Below, in pieces: positions 54,648-63,897 of a DNA stretch of 64,000 bases. This stretch comes from Hymenobacter lapidarius (lineage in GTDB: Bacteria; Bacteroidota; Bacteroidia; Cytophagales; Hymenobacteraceae): contig NZ_MDZB01000062.1 in the NCBI RefSeq assembly GCF_001816145.1, positions 26,656 to 90,655 of the forward strand. The letters run 5' to 3'. Made by a program: the position numbers and the translations under genes. Numbering within the stretch: the first letter of the stretch is position 1; each line of letters begins with the position of its first letter. Under the pieces are notes generated by a model. The model saw only the letters and a list, made by a program, of their open reading frames with translations, was not told where the DNA came from and did not search any database.

Positions 54648-55268
54648 ATGCAAGCAGAACTTACCCAGGCCCTGGCGGGACTCAACTTTACGGCCATCGA
54701 CTTTGAAACCGCCAACGAACGCCGGGCCAGCGCCTGCGCCGTGGGCGTGGTACGGGTGCGCAACGGGCAGATTACCGATACCTACCACAGCCTGCTGCGC
54801 CCCCGCGAGCTGCGCGTGGACTGGCGCAATTTTGAAGTGCACGGCATCGCAGAAAAGGACCTGCGCGACGCCTCCACGCTGGCCGAGGTGTGGCACGACG
54901 TGCTGCCCTACCTCCACCACCAGCCCGTGGTGGCCCACAATTCGGCCTTCGACGTGAGCGTGCTCGAACACACGCTGCGCGACTTCGGCCTGGCCGTTCC
55001 AGCCTTCCACTGCCTGTGCTCGGTGAAGCTGAGCAAGCTGCTGTGGCCCCAACTGGAGCGCCACAAGCTCAACTACGTAGCCGCCCACTTCGGCATTCCG
55101 CTCAACCACCACGATGCACTTTCCGACGCCCAGGCCTGCGCCGAAATCACGGTGCACGCCCTGCGCTCGGGTTTGCCGTTGCCGCTCTGCTACAAGCAGC
55201 GCGAACTCACGGCTGGGCTGGCCGCCCGCGCCGCCCGCATGGCATTTGCACATGCTCGTGCCAACTAA
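54648..55268 (+). CDS. 3'-5' exonuclease, DEDD (DnaQ-like)
   Basis: 206-residue exonuclease of the DnaQ/RNase T type. The four acidic residues fall in IDFET (Asp18, Glu20), HNSAFDVSVL and HDALSDAQA, and the DEDDh His precedes the last Asp, so all metal-binding residues are present. It could act in DNA repair proofreading or RNA trimming; it is shorter than a DnaQ subunit of Pol III. A TATCTTGG box lies just upstream (54636-54643). Confidence 0.9.
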   Translation: MQAELTQALAGLNFTAIDFETANERRASACAVGVVRVRNGQITDTYHSLLRPRELRVDWRNFEVHGIAEKDLRDASTLAEVWHDVLPYLHHQPVVAHNSAFDVSVLEHTLRDFGLAVPAFHCLCSVKLSKLLWPQLERHKLNYVAAHFGIPLNHHDALSDAQACAEITVHALRSGLPLPLCYKQRELTAGLAARAARMAFAHARAN

Positions 55269-55357
55269 CGCTTCACTGCAGCACCAGCTCACAAGGAAGA
55301 CTAATTGCGTGGCATTCTCAATAACACGAAGCACTACTTGCTAAAGGTAAAGAGGCG

Positions 55358-55464
55358 GTCATGCTGAGCGCAGTAGAAGCATCTCGCTCGGGGAAGTAAT
55401 CAAAACCGTTTGAATGGTTGAGTTACTACCACACGCGAGATGCTTCGGCTGCGCTCAGCATGAC
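55358..55464. repeat. GTCATGCTGAGC palindromic element
   Basis: Arms 55358-55387 and 55435-55464 pair over 30 nt with two differences; core GTCATGCTGAGCGCAG, then AAGCATCTCGC. Same family as 32587-32697. It separates the convergent exonuclease (plus) and outer-membrane (minus) genes. Confidence 0.8.
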
Positions 55465-55499
55465 GGTCTGGTTTCAGTACGCCTACTCTACACGAGTAC

Positions 55500-58400
55500 T
55501 TAAAACAGCACTGCCACCTGCATGCGGCCGGTATGCACGGTGTTCAGCTTGCTGGCTTTGCGGCCGTCGTAGGCTACGGTAATATTCAGGCCGTTGCTCA
55601 GGCGCTGCTCCACGTTCAGGTTCCAGGTGAAATTGCTGCCGGGGCGCAGGGCGTTTAGGATTTCAATGGCCACCACCGAATTGGGGTCGGTGCCCGCAAA
55701 CTGGACGTTGGTAAAGCGCGTGCCGGCGGTGAGCGTACGCTTATTTACCTGGCTCAGGCGGGTTTCCAGGCCCAATTCATCAAACACGCCGGGGCTCAGT
55801 TCGGCGTTTTCAATGACGAGCGTGTTGCGCTTGCGGGTGTGTAGGTAGGTGCCCGTGAGGCGCAGCGAGGGCGTGGGCTGGTAGCTGATTTCGGGCTGCA
55901 CGGTGTAGATGAGCAGGCGATAGTTGCGGGTGAGCAGGTAGTCGCTGGTGGCTTCGCGGATGTCGCGCGAGCCCGTGAGGCGGGCCGTGAAGGTGCTGGC
56001 CAGCGTGCGCCGCACCAGCAGGCTTTGGGTGCTCAGGTTGCGCAGGTCGGAGCCCTGGGCCAGCAGGCTTTTCTGCTGGGTTTGCTGCACCGTGAACTCC
56101 GAGCCAAAGATGGGATTGGAGCGGTTGAAGTACAGCGTGTTGCGCACCAGCTGCGTGAAAGCCAGCAGCTGCGGGTCCTCCTTGTCGTAGCTGAAGGGGC
56201 TGAGGCGCGAGAGCAGCGACGGGTCGGTGGTGCGCCGGTCCACGGTGATGCTGGTGAGGGTGGCAAAGCGCGAAGCCGCCGCGCGCCAGCCGCCGGCTTC
56301 GCGCCAGCCGCGCGGGGCCGCCGTGGTCAGCCGGTAGCTCAGGCGGTTGGTGAAGGCGATGAGGTAGTCGGCCGTGGGCAGGTACACTTTGATGTAGGTG
56401 CGGTACTGCGCGTCAGGGGTTTGGGCTTCAAAAAATTCGTCCTTGTCCTGCTGCCCGTTGCCGTTGGCGTCGCCGTTGTAAAAGTGCGTGCCCCGGCCGG
56501 CGGGTACGGCCAGAAAAGAGTAGTCGCGCTTCAGCTCGCGGCCGGTGGCCACGCTGTAGCTTAGCTCGGAGCGGATTTGGTTTTGCAGCAGGGTGGCGTT
56601 GTAGAACACCTGCCCCAGCACCGTGCGGTTGCGGGCCAGGCCCAGCGAATCGAGGTCGCGGTAGGTGGCCAGCATACGCAGGTCCTGGGTTTTGCCCAGG
56701 CGCGAGGCTAGCGTGCCCTGCCAGGTCTGGGCCGTGCCGCGCCGAATGAGGTCGTTCTGAGTGGCGTTGGGGGTTTGGTCGCGGCGGTAGCTGTAGTCGA
56801 GCCGGTACTGGGTGCGGGCCGAGTCGCGGCTCTGAATGAAGACATTATGCTCGTCGAAGTAGTTGGCCGAGCGGATGGTATCGGTGCTGGTTGAGTTCAC
56901 CAGGTTCTTGTCGAAGCGGTAGGCGTAGCCGGGCACTATTTTGCCCCCCACGTAGCGACCCGTGGCCTCGCCCCGCGCCCAATCGGACTGAAAGCGTCCG
57001 GCATCGGCGTTGAGAGTAAACAGCGAGCCCCGCATTTCCAGGTTGCCCACCTTCTGAGCCGCGTCCAGCCAGTGCTGCAGCCCGCTCACCTCGCCCGACC
57101 GGAAGCGCCGGCTGAGGCGGTAGTTCACGCTGTTGTTCTGGTCCTTCACCACGCCCAGGCTGAAGTTGAAGATGTTGTCGGCGCGGGGCACCTGGCCGGT
57201 GGCATTGCCCTGCACGGTGCTTACGGCGCTCCAGTTGCGGTCAAACTCAATATCGCGGTAGCGGTCAATGGGCGCGAAACGCTTGCCGGTGTACTCGTAG
57301 TCGAGGGTCGAGCGCAGGCGGTAGTTGCGCAGCACGCCACCGGCCAGCCCCGCCGGCAGGGCCCGGTCCTGCACCACGTAGCCCATGCGCATGGCCCCGT
57401 CCGCATCGTTTTGGGTTGAGAAGCGGTTGCGGTCCAGCCGCGAGCGGGCGGCGTCGAAGAAAACCGTGGTGCTGCTGTCTACCTGGTAGCTGATGCCGCC
57501 GGAAACCATCTGCTTCAGCAGCGGCGTGGGAATGCGACGCAGCGGCGCGTAGCGACCCAGGCCCGGCCCTTGGTACTTGTACACGCGGCCGTTGCTGCCT
57601 TCCTGGCCAGGCTCGTCCGACAGGATGTAGTCGGCATTGCCCTGCCCCACGTCCGTGAAGGGTACTTCGTACACCGTGCCCAGGGTATCGGCCCCCACGG
57701 CGCGGCTGAACCGACCGGTGGCGGGGTCGAGGCGGTAGAGCACCCGCGTGCGGGTGTAGGCAACGGCCGTTCCGCCCGGCACCACGGTAAACGCCACATT
57801 GCCCGACTCCCGCAGCTGCCGCTGCAAGGTGGTGTCGCTCAGGTTGAGGTTGGGCGCGTTGTTGGGGTTGTCGGCTTCCTGGTACACGTTGGCCCGCACG
57901 CTCAGCCGGCCCAGCTGCTGGTAATGGCTGGCCGTGAGCAGTGAGCGGGCGTAGTTGAGGTCGGAATATTCAAAGTCGATGCGAATCCGGGAGTTGCGGG
58001 TGATGAGGTGGCGGGGCGTGAACGTGACTTCGGCCAGGTTGTAATCGATGATGTAGTCGGCGTCGAAGCCCCGGGTTTGCAGGCGGCCGTCGAGGTACAC
58101 CCGCTCCGAGTTAGCCAGCACGATGATGAACTGCTCGCCGTTGGGCCCACTGAGGCGGTACGGCCCCTGCACGTTATCAATAGGCGGCACCTCAATGCTG
58201 GCAAACTTGCCCTTGGCTACGCCCCCCGCCGCCGTGGTGGAAGACTGCCACGCCAGCCCCTTGCGCACGCCCGCGCTGCGCACCGTGGCGCCCGCCAGCC
58301 GCGCGGTATCGCCCGGCAGCAAGGGCCCCACCATGCCACTGCTCTGGCGGTTAATGTCCGTGAGCTGGGGCTGGCTGATGGCCGGCGGGTTGAGCGTGGC

Positions 58401-59324
58401 CGGCGAAGGACCGGGCAAGCCGCCGGGTACGCCGCCGGGTACGCCGTAGGGCACCTGCCCGGCCTGCCCGTTCTGAAACACCGCGTTCGAAACCCCGGGC
58501 GTCGCGCCCAGCCCCGACACCCCGTATATGGGTGGCCCGAAATTAGCCTCTGCCGCCGCGCCCTGAATGTTTTTGTAGTAGCGCAGGAAGTAGTCGGGCT
58601 TGTTGCGCAGCACCACGTCGCCGGCCGTCAGGTTCCAGTTGGGATTGGTGAGGGTGATGAATATTCTATCAAATTGCTGAAGCTGCTGGGTATTGCCCTC
58701 GGGCTGGAAGGGCACGTTCTGGTCGCTGATGGCGGCCGTCAGGTTAATGTTCTCCGCCAGCTTTCCTTCCAGCTGCAGGTTAAGCGCCGAATTCACAAAG
58801 ACGTTCTGCGTATTGCCAAAGCTGATGCCGCGCGCCAGATTGCCGGTTTTGTTGATGCCCGGCGTGGTGAGAATCTGCTCCTTCACCGAAAAGTCCTCGC
58901 GGCTCAGCAGCGACCGCCGGAAGCTCAGGCTGTCCATCATGTTCAGGGGCCGCCGGAAGCGCGCGGCCGACAAGCGCAGCGGCAGCACCCGGTAGCACAC
59001 CAGTACCGAATCGGGCAGCGGCGCCCCGCTGGTATCGCGCGGCGCGGGCCGCACCCAGCGGTAGCGGTCGGTGCGGCCGTCATACGTCACAGTCCCGCCA
59101 TCGGCCGATACGGAGGAAGGCACCACGGTCAGCGTATCGGCAATGGCGAAGGTGGTGGTGTCGCGGCCCGGCATGAGCGGCACGTAGCGGCAGCGGCGCG
59201 TGTTGGGCGGCGCCTCCCCTTTGGCCGGGGGCTGCACCTGGGCCGCGGCCCGCCCGGTTAAAAAAAACAGCGCCGCAACGAGCAGGCCCGCAAGGGGAAA
59301 GCACAGGCGTAAGCGACGAATCAT
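55500..59324 (-). CDS. large outer-membrane beta-barrel-type protein
   Basis: 1274 residues from ATG 59324, which starts signal peptide MIRRLRLCFPLAGLLVAALF. No enzyme motif. Notable are RGISFGNTQNVFVNSALNLQ, NWNLTAGDVVLRNKPDYFLR and RVYLDGRLQTRGFDADYIID, then YNLAEVTFTPRHLITRNSRI; the last phrase resembles repeats in SprA-like Bacteroidota outer-membrane proteins. From about 700 it is dominated by alternating beta-strand sequence rich in Tyr, Arg and Asn (LVNSTSTDTIRSANYFDEHN, YRRDQTPNATQNDLIRRG), ending in Val-Leu-Phe. A C-terminal aromatic residue fits a barrel. The ORF remains open far upstream but has no signal there. Confidence 0.72.
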   Translation of the reverse strand: MIRRLRLCFPLAGLLVAALFFLTGRAAAQVQPPAKGEAPPNTRRCRYVPLMPGRDTTTFAIADTLTVVPSSVSADGGTVTYDGRTDRYRWVRPAPRDTSGAPLPDSVLVCYRVLPLRLSAARFRRPLNMMDSLSFRRSLLSREDFSVKEQILTTPGINKTGNLARGISFGNTQNVFVNSALNLQLEGKLAENINLTAAISDQNVPFQPEGNTQQLQQFDRIFITLTNPNWNLTAGDVVLRNKPDYFLRYYKNIQGAAAEANFGPPIYGVSGLGATPGVSNAVFQNGQAGQVPYGVPGGVPGGLPGPSPATLNPPAISQPQLTDINRQSSGMVGPLLPGDTARLAGATVRSAGVRKGLAWQSSTTAAGGVAKGKFASIEVPPIDNVQGPYRLSGPNGEQFIIVLANSERVYLDGRLQTRGFDADYIIDYNLAEVTFTPRHLITRNSRIRIDFEYSDLNYARSLLTASHYQQLGRLSVRANVYQEADNPNNAPNLNLSDTTLQRQLRESGNVAFTVVPGGTAVAYTRTRVLYRLDPATGRFSRAVGADTLGTVYEVPFTDVGQGNADYILSDEPGQEGSNGRVYKYQGPGLGRYAPLRRIPTPLLKQMVSGGISYQVDSSTTVFFDAARSRLDRNRFSTQNDADGAMRMGYVVQDRALPAGLAGGVLRNYRLRSTLDYEYTGKRFAPIDRYRDIEFDRNWSAVSTVQGNATGQVPRADNIFNFSLGVVKDQNNSVNYRLSRRFRSGEVSGLQHWLDAAQKVGNLEMRGSLFTLNADAGRFQSDWARGEATGRYVGGKIVPGYAYRFDKNLVNSTSTDTIRSANYFDEHNVFIQSRDSARTQYRLDYSYRRDQTPNATQNDLIRRGTAQTWQGTLASRLGKTQDLRMLATYRDLDSLGLARNRTVLGQVFYNATLLQNQIRSELSYSVATGRELKRDYSFLAVPAGRGTHFYNGDANGNGQQDKDEFFEAQTPDAQYRTYIKVYLPTADYLIAFTNRLSYRLTTAAPRGWREAGGWRAAASRFATLTSITVDRRTTDPSLLSRLSPFSYDKEDPQLLAFTQLVRNTLYFNRSNPIFGSEFTVQQTQQKSLLAQGSDLRNLSTQSLLVRRTLASTFTARLTGSRDIREATSDYLLTRNYRLLIYTVQPEISYQPTPSLRLTGTYLHTRKRNTLVIENAELSPGVFDELGLETRLSQVNKRTLTAGTRFTNVQFAGTDPNSVVAIEILNALRPGSNFTWNLNVEQRLSNGLNITVAYDGRKASKLNTVHTGRMQVAVLF

Positions 59325-59397
59325 GCAGTAAAGGTCGGGTTTGGCTGGTAACGACGAAAGCGGGGCGTTTCGTGCCGCGGCCAGCAGAGTGGGGCTA

Positions 59398-62300
59398 CTA
59401 TCCGGCCAGCGGCAGCTCAATAAAGAACCGGGTGCCCTCCCCGACCCTGGTTTCAAACCACACGCGGCCCCCGGCGCTCTCAATGCCCCGCTTGGCCACG
59501 GCCAGGCCAATGCCCGAGCCGGTTTCTTTGGTCGTGAAATTGGGCACGAATATTTTCTCCCGGACGTCATCGGAGATGCCCGCGCCGTTGTCGCAGATGG
59601 TTACTGTCACCCGGTCCGGCTCTGCCTGCGTCAGCGATACCCCAATGCGGGGCTCGCGGCCTTCCGGCACCGCCTGCCGGGCGTTTATCAGCAGGTTGTT
59701 GAAGGTGCGCACCAGCAGGCTTTCATCGGCAAACACCACGTAGCGCCCGGTTTCGGCATCCGGCGGCAGGTGCAGCTCCAGCTCCCCGTCATGGGCATCG
59801 GGCTGGTGCAGGGCGGCGCAGCGGCGCAGGATTGCCGCCACGTCCAGCCGCTCGGGCCGCATGGCAGGCAGGTTGGTGAAGGTACTGAAGGACGTGGCAA
59901 TGTCGCTCAGCACATCAATCTGGGTGATGAGGGTTTGGGAAATCCGACCAATCAGCTCCTCGGCGTTGGGGCGGCGCTCGGTTATGGCTTTTTGCAAGAA
60001 CTGCAGGCTCAGCTTCATGGGCGTGAGCGGGTTCTTGATTTCGTGGGCCACCTGCCGGGCCATTTCGCGCCAGGCCGCTTCTTTTTCCTGGGCCGCCAGC
60101 TCGCGCTTGCTGGCCTCCAGCTTGGTGACCATGGTGTTGTACTCGCGCACCAGCAGGCCAATTTCGTCGTCGGAGCTGCGGTAGTCCAGCAGCTCGTTTT
60201 CACCCGTGAGCGTGGTTTGCGTCAGCTTCTCGGTGATGAGCTTGAGGGGCGCGGTGAGTTGCCGAGCCGCCACAAAAGCCAACCCCAAAAACAGCAGGAA
60301 CATCAGCGTGAAGATGTTCAGAATGGTCGTAAAAAGCTCGGTCAGCTTGGTATTCAACTCCTTCTCTGAGTCAAAAAATGGAATTCCGACATACCCCAGA
60401 ATCGGGCCCGTGGGCAGGGCCTCGTCGTCGTCGGGGCCGAGCGTGTTGGGGCTGGCTGGCACCGGTGCCGCTGCGCGGCGTGGAGCAAAGCTGCCGGGGC
60501 TGCTCGTGCCGTTCGACCCAATGGAGTGCCCCGCCAAATCGGTTGCTACGGTCTCGCCAACCCCGGCGCGCACCGGCAGGTACAACGCATTAAAAGACAA
60601 CGAGCCTGCTTTTTCCGTGAGTAAGGCCCGTTGGCGGTTACGCTCCCGCAGCGCCACTACGGCTTGCGGATTGAGCAACGGCCCCAGCAAGCCCGCCTCA
60701 AAAATGAGGGGCTGGCTGCTGGCCAGCAATTCGCCGTGCACGTCGTAGAGGTTCAGGTCGGTCTCGGTGAGGGCGGCCACGTTTTTGGCCAAAGCCGCCA
60801 GCTTGGGCCGCGCCGTGGTATCGGACAGCAGGTGGCGCTGGCGGCGCAGGCTTTCCAGGGCCAGCTGGCCCCGCCGCTCGTAGGTGCGGGTGAGGTCGCG
60901 CTGGTACGAGGAAATGAGCTGGCTGGCCGTGGCCACGCTCACCACCACCAGCGGCACCACAATGCCCACGTTGAGCAGCACCTGAATGCGCGTGCTGAAG
61001 TTGAGGCGCAACACGGTCGGACGGCCGCGCACCACCAGCACCAGGCCCGCCACCAGCAGCCAGAAAAAAGACGACAGCAAAAACTGAAACGAGAAATTGG
61101 CCAGCCAGTCGCCCGGCGAGTACGTTGCCGTGGTCACCACCACAATCCGCCCCATGGACCCGTGCACCGCGTAGTGATGGAAACCGCGGCTGCTCATTCC
61201 GCCCGCGTACATGCGGGGCTCGGTCAGCCAGCTCATGGGCAGCCGGTTGGCGTAATCAAAGTCGCCCTCGCTGTATACCAGGCTGCCCTGGTTGAATCCC
61301 GCGTAGCTCAGCTCCGTGGCCAGGCTGGGCTGAAAAAACTTCTGGTCGACCAGCAGCTCGGGCAGCACGCTGTAGGTAGTGAGCTTCTTGAGGGCGAGCT
61401 CGACGCGCACCGCCCCAAGCGCCGGCCCAAACCCATTCACCCGCTGGCCGGGCACCGTGACTTGGGCCACGTAGCGGCGGGAGCTGAAGGGGTTGCCGGA
61501 ATTGAGCAGGTACACGCCCTGCTGGGTGGTTGGCGTGGCCGTGCGCTCGAGGTCGGCGCGCGCTTCTATCAGGCTGGGCGTGCCAGGCAGTGCGCCCAGG
61601 GGCTGGCCCGCCTCGTCGTACAGGGTGATGTTACTCTCGTATTTGTCAAAATAGTCGCTCAGGTACTGGCGGGCAATGCGCTGCCGCACCGCCTCCGGCT
61701 GCCCAAATGCCGCCGATAGCGACTGCCGCACAAACGGGTCGCGGGCAATTTTCTGCATCTGCTCACCTAGCAGAAACTCCCCCTGAAAATCGTTATCAAC
61801 CAGCAAGTTGCTGGCGAGGCGCTGCTTATCTACCAGCAATTGCTTCTCGAAATGCTCGTACAGTGCCAGGGCTCCCGTGGCCGAAGCCAGGGCCAGGAGC
61901 AGCACAATCAGCGTAGGGGCCTGGTAGCTGTCGGTGGTGGGCGCGGCACTCATGCCCACGGCCCGCACCATGGTCGCAAACACCAGCAACACTCCCATCC
62001 CCAACACCCACGGCACCCCCCATATCAGGCCCACAAGCAGCACCGGCACGGCACCCACCAAAGGGCCCAGCAGCAACACCCGGCCGGGCACATGCCGTAG
62101 CAGCGCACCAGCCAGCTGCGTCAGGCCAAAAAAGCCCACCAGCCAGGCAGCAGTGTGCAGCAGCACCGCCAGCGCCAGCAACAGCCAGAACCCCGTTATC
62201 CGCAGGTTCCGGGTGATATCCAGGCTCAACTGCGAGCTGCCAAACGCGGTGGTATAATACCCAAAAAGCAGGAAAAGCCACCCGCAGAACGCCAGGCCCA

Positions 62301-63318
62301 GCAAGGCGGCTGCCAGCGCCTGCCGCGTGGGCACGTGGGGCGCGCGCACGCGCTCCAGCACCCGCAAGTGGCACCACAGCGCCACCGCGCCGGCCGCCAC
62401 CAGCAGCACCAGCAGCGCATCAAGGAGCAAGTCGCCCAACGATGGCGCCCACCACGAAGCCGTGTACTGGCGCGGGTCGAAAATCGGTAGTTCGATGAAA
62501 GAATACGGAAGGCCCAGAAACAGCAGAGCCCCGCGGAGCAGCACGATGGGCAGCACCAGCGCCCCAATGGCGGCCACCCGTTGCCCGGTCCGCCACCAGC
62601 CAAGGGCCAGCAGCCACCACCCGGCCCCGTACAGCACACTGCCCAGGGCCAGCAGGGCCATGGGCAAGTATTGCCGCGTCAGTGGATTGGGCCGCAGCCG
62701 TTTTATTGAAAACAGGTACTTGCCTTCCGCCGTTTCAAAACGGGTTCCGGCGGGTCCGGCATCAGCCAGCACTTCCAACTCCAGGCCTCGGAACAGCGCC
62801 TGCTCGCTACCCTCCCGCAGGTAGCGGTTGCTAATACCATAATACCGCGCCAGGGGCACATATGTAAGAATGAGGTACTGCCCCGCCACCCGCGGCAGCA
62901 GCAGAAAATGGCCCGTTGGCGTCTCAATCAGCCGCTCGACATTGCTGGCGATTGGGGTTTCGGGCCGCAGAGTGGCGTCGGACCAGTAGCGGAGCTGGCC
63001 GTTTTCCAGCACGCAGGTGGGGAAGGTGGTTTGCGTCAGCAGCTTTTTGAAGCCGTAGTTGCCCCGGGCTAGGCCAGCCGCTACCGAGTCGGCGTCGGTC
63101 CGGGCGGTGGCCTCAGCCTCGCGCACCAGCTGCTGGAGGCGCGTAGTATCGGTGCGCTCCACCACGCCAGGGGCCAGGGCGTAGCGGCTCGCCAGGTAGC
63201 CACTCATGAAACACAGCGCAGCCGCCAGCAGCAGCAACCAGGGCAAACGAGGCCACGCAAAAGGTCGAACCACGGATTTGCTTGAGTTGTGAGAGAAAGG
63301 TAGAAACGTAGCTGCCAA
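59398..63318 (-). CDS. very large NtrY-like membrane sensor histidine kinase
   Basis: 1306 residues. N-terminal TM at about 25-45, a periplasmic domain, a block of about eight TM helices (215-485), a further periplasmic domain, TM pair near 745-800, another periplasmic domain, and a TM at about 1000-1020 followed by HAMP (RQLTAPLKLITEKLTQTTLT), HisKA with REMARQVAHEIKNPLTPMKL (phospho-His about 1090) and HATPase with NAGISDDVREKIFVPNFTT and GSGIGLAVAKRGIESAGG. No response regulator is adjacent. It follows DUF983 and lies upstream of the outer-membrane gene on the same strand. Confidence 0.93.
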   Translation of the reverse strand: MAATFLPFSHNSSKSVVRPFAWPRLPWLLLLAAALCFMSGYLASRYALAPGVVERTDTTRLQQLVREAEATARTDADSVAAGLARGNYGFKKLLTQTTFPTCVLENGQLRYWSDATLRPETPIASNVERLIETPTGHFLLLPRVAGQYLILTYVPLARYYGISNRYLREGSEQALFRGLELEVLADAGPAGTRFETAEGKYLFSIKRLRPNPLTRQYLPMALLALGSVLYGAGWWLLALGWWRTGQRVAAIGALVLPIVLLRGALLFLGLPYSFIELPIFDPRQYTASWWAPSLGDLLLDALLVLLVAAGAVALWCHLRVLERVRAPHVPTRQALAAALLGLAFCGWLFLLFGYYTTAFGSSQLSLDITRNLRITGFWLLLALAVLLHTAAWLVGFFGLTQLAGALLRHVPGRVLLLGPLVGAVPVLLVGLIWGVPWVLGMGVLLVFATMVRAVGMSAAPTTDSYQAPTLIVLLLALASATGALALYEHFEKQLLVDKQRLASNLLVDNDFQGEFLLGEQMQKIARDPFVRQSLSAAFGQPEAVRQRIARQYLSDYFDKYESNITLYDEAGQPLGALPGTPSLIEARADLERTATPTTQQGVYLLNSGNPFSSRRYVAQVTVPGQRVNGFGPALGAVRVELALKKLTTYSVLPELLVDQKFFQPSLATELSYAGFNQGSLVYSEGDFDYANRLPMSWLTEPRMYAGGMSSRGFHHYAVHGSMGRIVVVTTATYSPGDWLANFSFQFLLSSFFWLLVAGLVLVVRGRPTVLRLNFSTRIQVLLNVGIVVPLVVVSVATASQLISSYQRDLTRTYERRGQLALESLRRQRHLLSDTTARPKLAALAKNVAALTETDLNLYDVHGELLASSQPLIFEAGLLGPLLNPQAVVALRERNRQRALLTEKAGSLSFNALYLPVRAGVGETVATDLAGHSIGSNGTSSPGSFAPRRAAAPVPASPNTLGPDDDEALPTGPILGYVGIPFFDSEKELNTKLTELFTTILNIFTLMFLLFLGLAFVAARQLTAPLKLITEKLTQTTLTGENELLDYRSSDDEIGLLVREYNTMVTKLEASKRELAAQEKEAAWREMARQVAHEIKNPLTPMKLSLQFLQKAITERRPNAEELIGRISQTLITQIDVLSDIATSFSTFTNLPAMRPERLDVAAILRRCAALHQPDAHDGELELHLPPDAETGRYVVFADESLLVRTFNNLLINARQAVPEGREPRIGVSLTQAEPDRVTVTICDNGAGISDDVREKIFVPNFTTKETGSGIGLAVAKRGIESAGGRVWFETRVGEGTRFFIELPLAG

Positions 63319-63453
63319 CGGAAACCACCCACCAAGGCAGCTTGCCCGGCCCAGCGAATCCCGAAGAAACGGCAGAATTAACGGCCAGCGCTTGATAGAG
63401 CTAATTAAATGGTACGGTCAGCCCCAACATTCTCCGCAAAATCCACGCCTAAC

Positions 63454-63474
63454 AAAAAATGCCGCCCCTCGGCA
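63454..63474 (-). terminator. terminator after DUF983
   Basis: Stem TGCCG/CGGCA (63460-63464, 63470-63474) with loop CCCCT; on the minus strand followed by a T6 run (63459-63454). It lies 30 nt past the DUF983 stop. Confidence 0.75.
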
Positions 63475-63503
63475 GCATCTTTCACTCTCTCCCAGCTTTG
63501 TTA

Positions 63504-63892
63504 TTACGCCTTGGAATAGCGTGGGTCAAAATGTGTGCCTCCAAAAGCGTAGAGCATCACGACCCGGGCGTATCGGAACATAAGCGGGGTGAAAACCACT
63601 ACCGTCATAGCCACTGCGGTCACATACACCCACACCTCAGGGTCGTTGCCCAGGAAGTAGAGCAGTACGCCCACCGCTGCCACAATCAACGTCGAGAAGG
63701 CGTAGCTGATATACATGCACCCCAGTGAAACCCCACTTTGGGCTCCAAAACCAGGACGCAGACAGCGCAGCGCTCCGGCATCTCATCGAATTGCCGCAGG
63801 TTTAGAGCAGAATGCGAAAAAAGCTCACCCCAGCGGCAGCGCGGACAGCACAAGTCCAACAGCGCCAACACCAACGAGGCGATAACCGCCAC
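63504..63892 (-). CDS. DUF983 domain-containing membrane protein (frameshifted)
   Basis: Small membrane protein with a Cys pair: the N-terminal frame reads LDLCCPRCRWGELFSHSALN, RCAVCVLVLEPKVGFHWGA and ends as a wrong frame; the other frame (63716 to 63504) gives MYISYAFSTLIVAAVGVLLY and ends FRYARVVMLYAFGGTHFDPR. The break is near 63717, where one missing base in the ATGC/GCAT context restores GFHWGAMYISYAF. The conserved CPRCR and CxxC hold a zinc-ribbon-like feature. The GTG at 63892 is preceded in frame by a TAA and is just next to an insertion-sequence end, so the original start may be lost. Function unknown. Confidence 0.75.
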
Positions 63893-63897
63893 TTACT

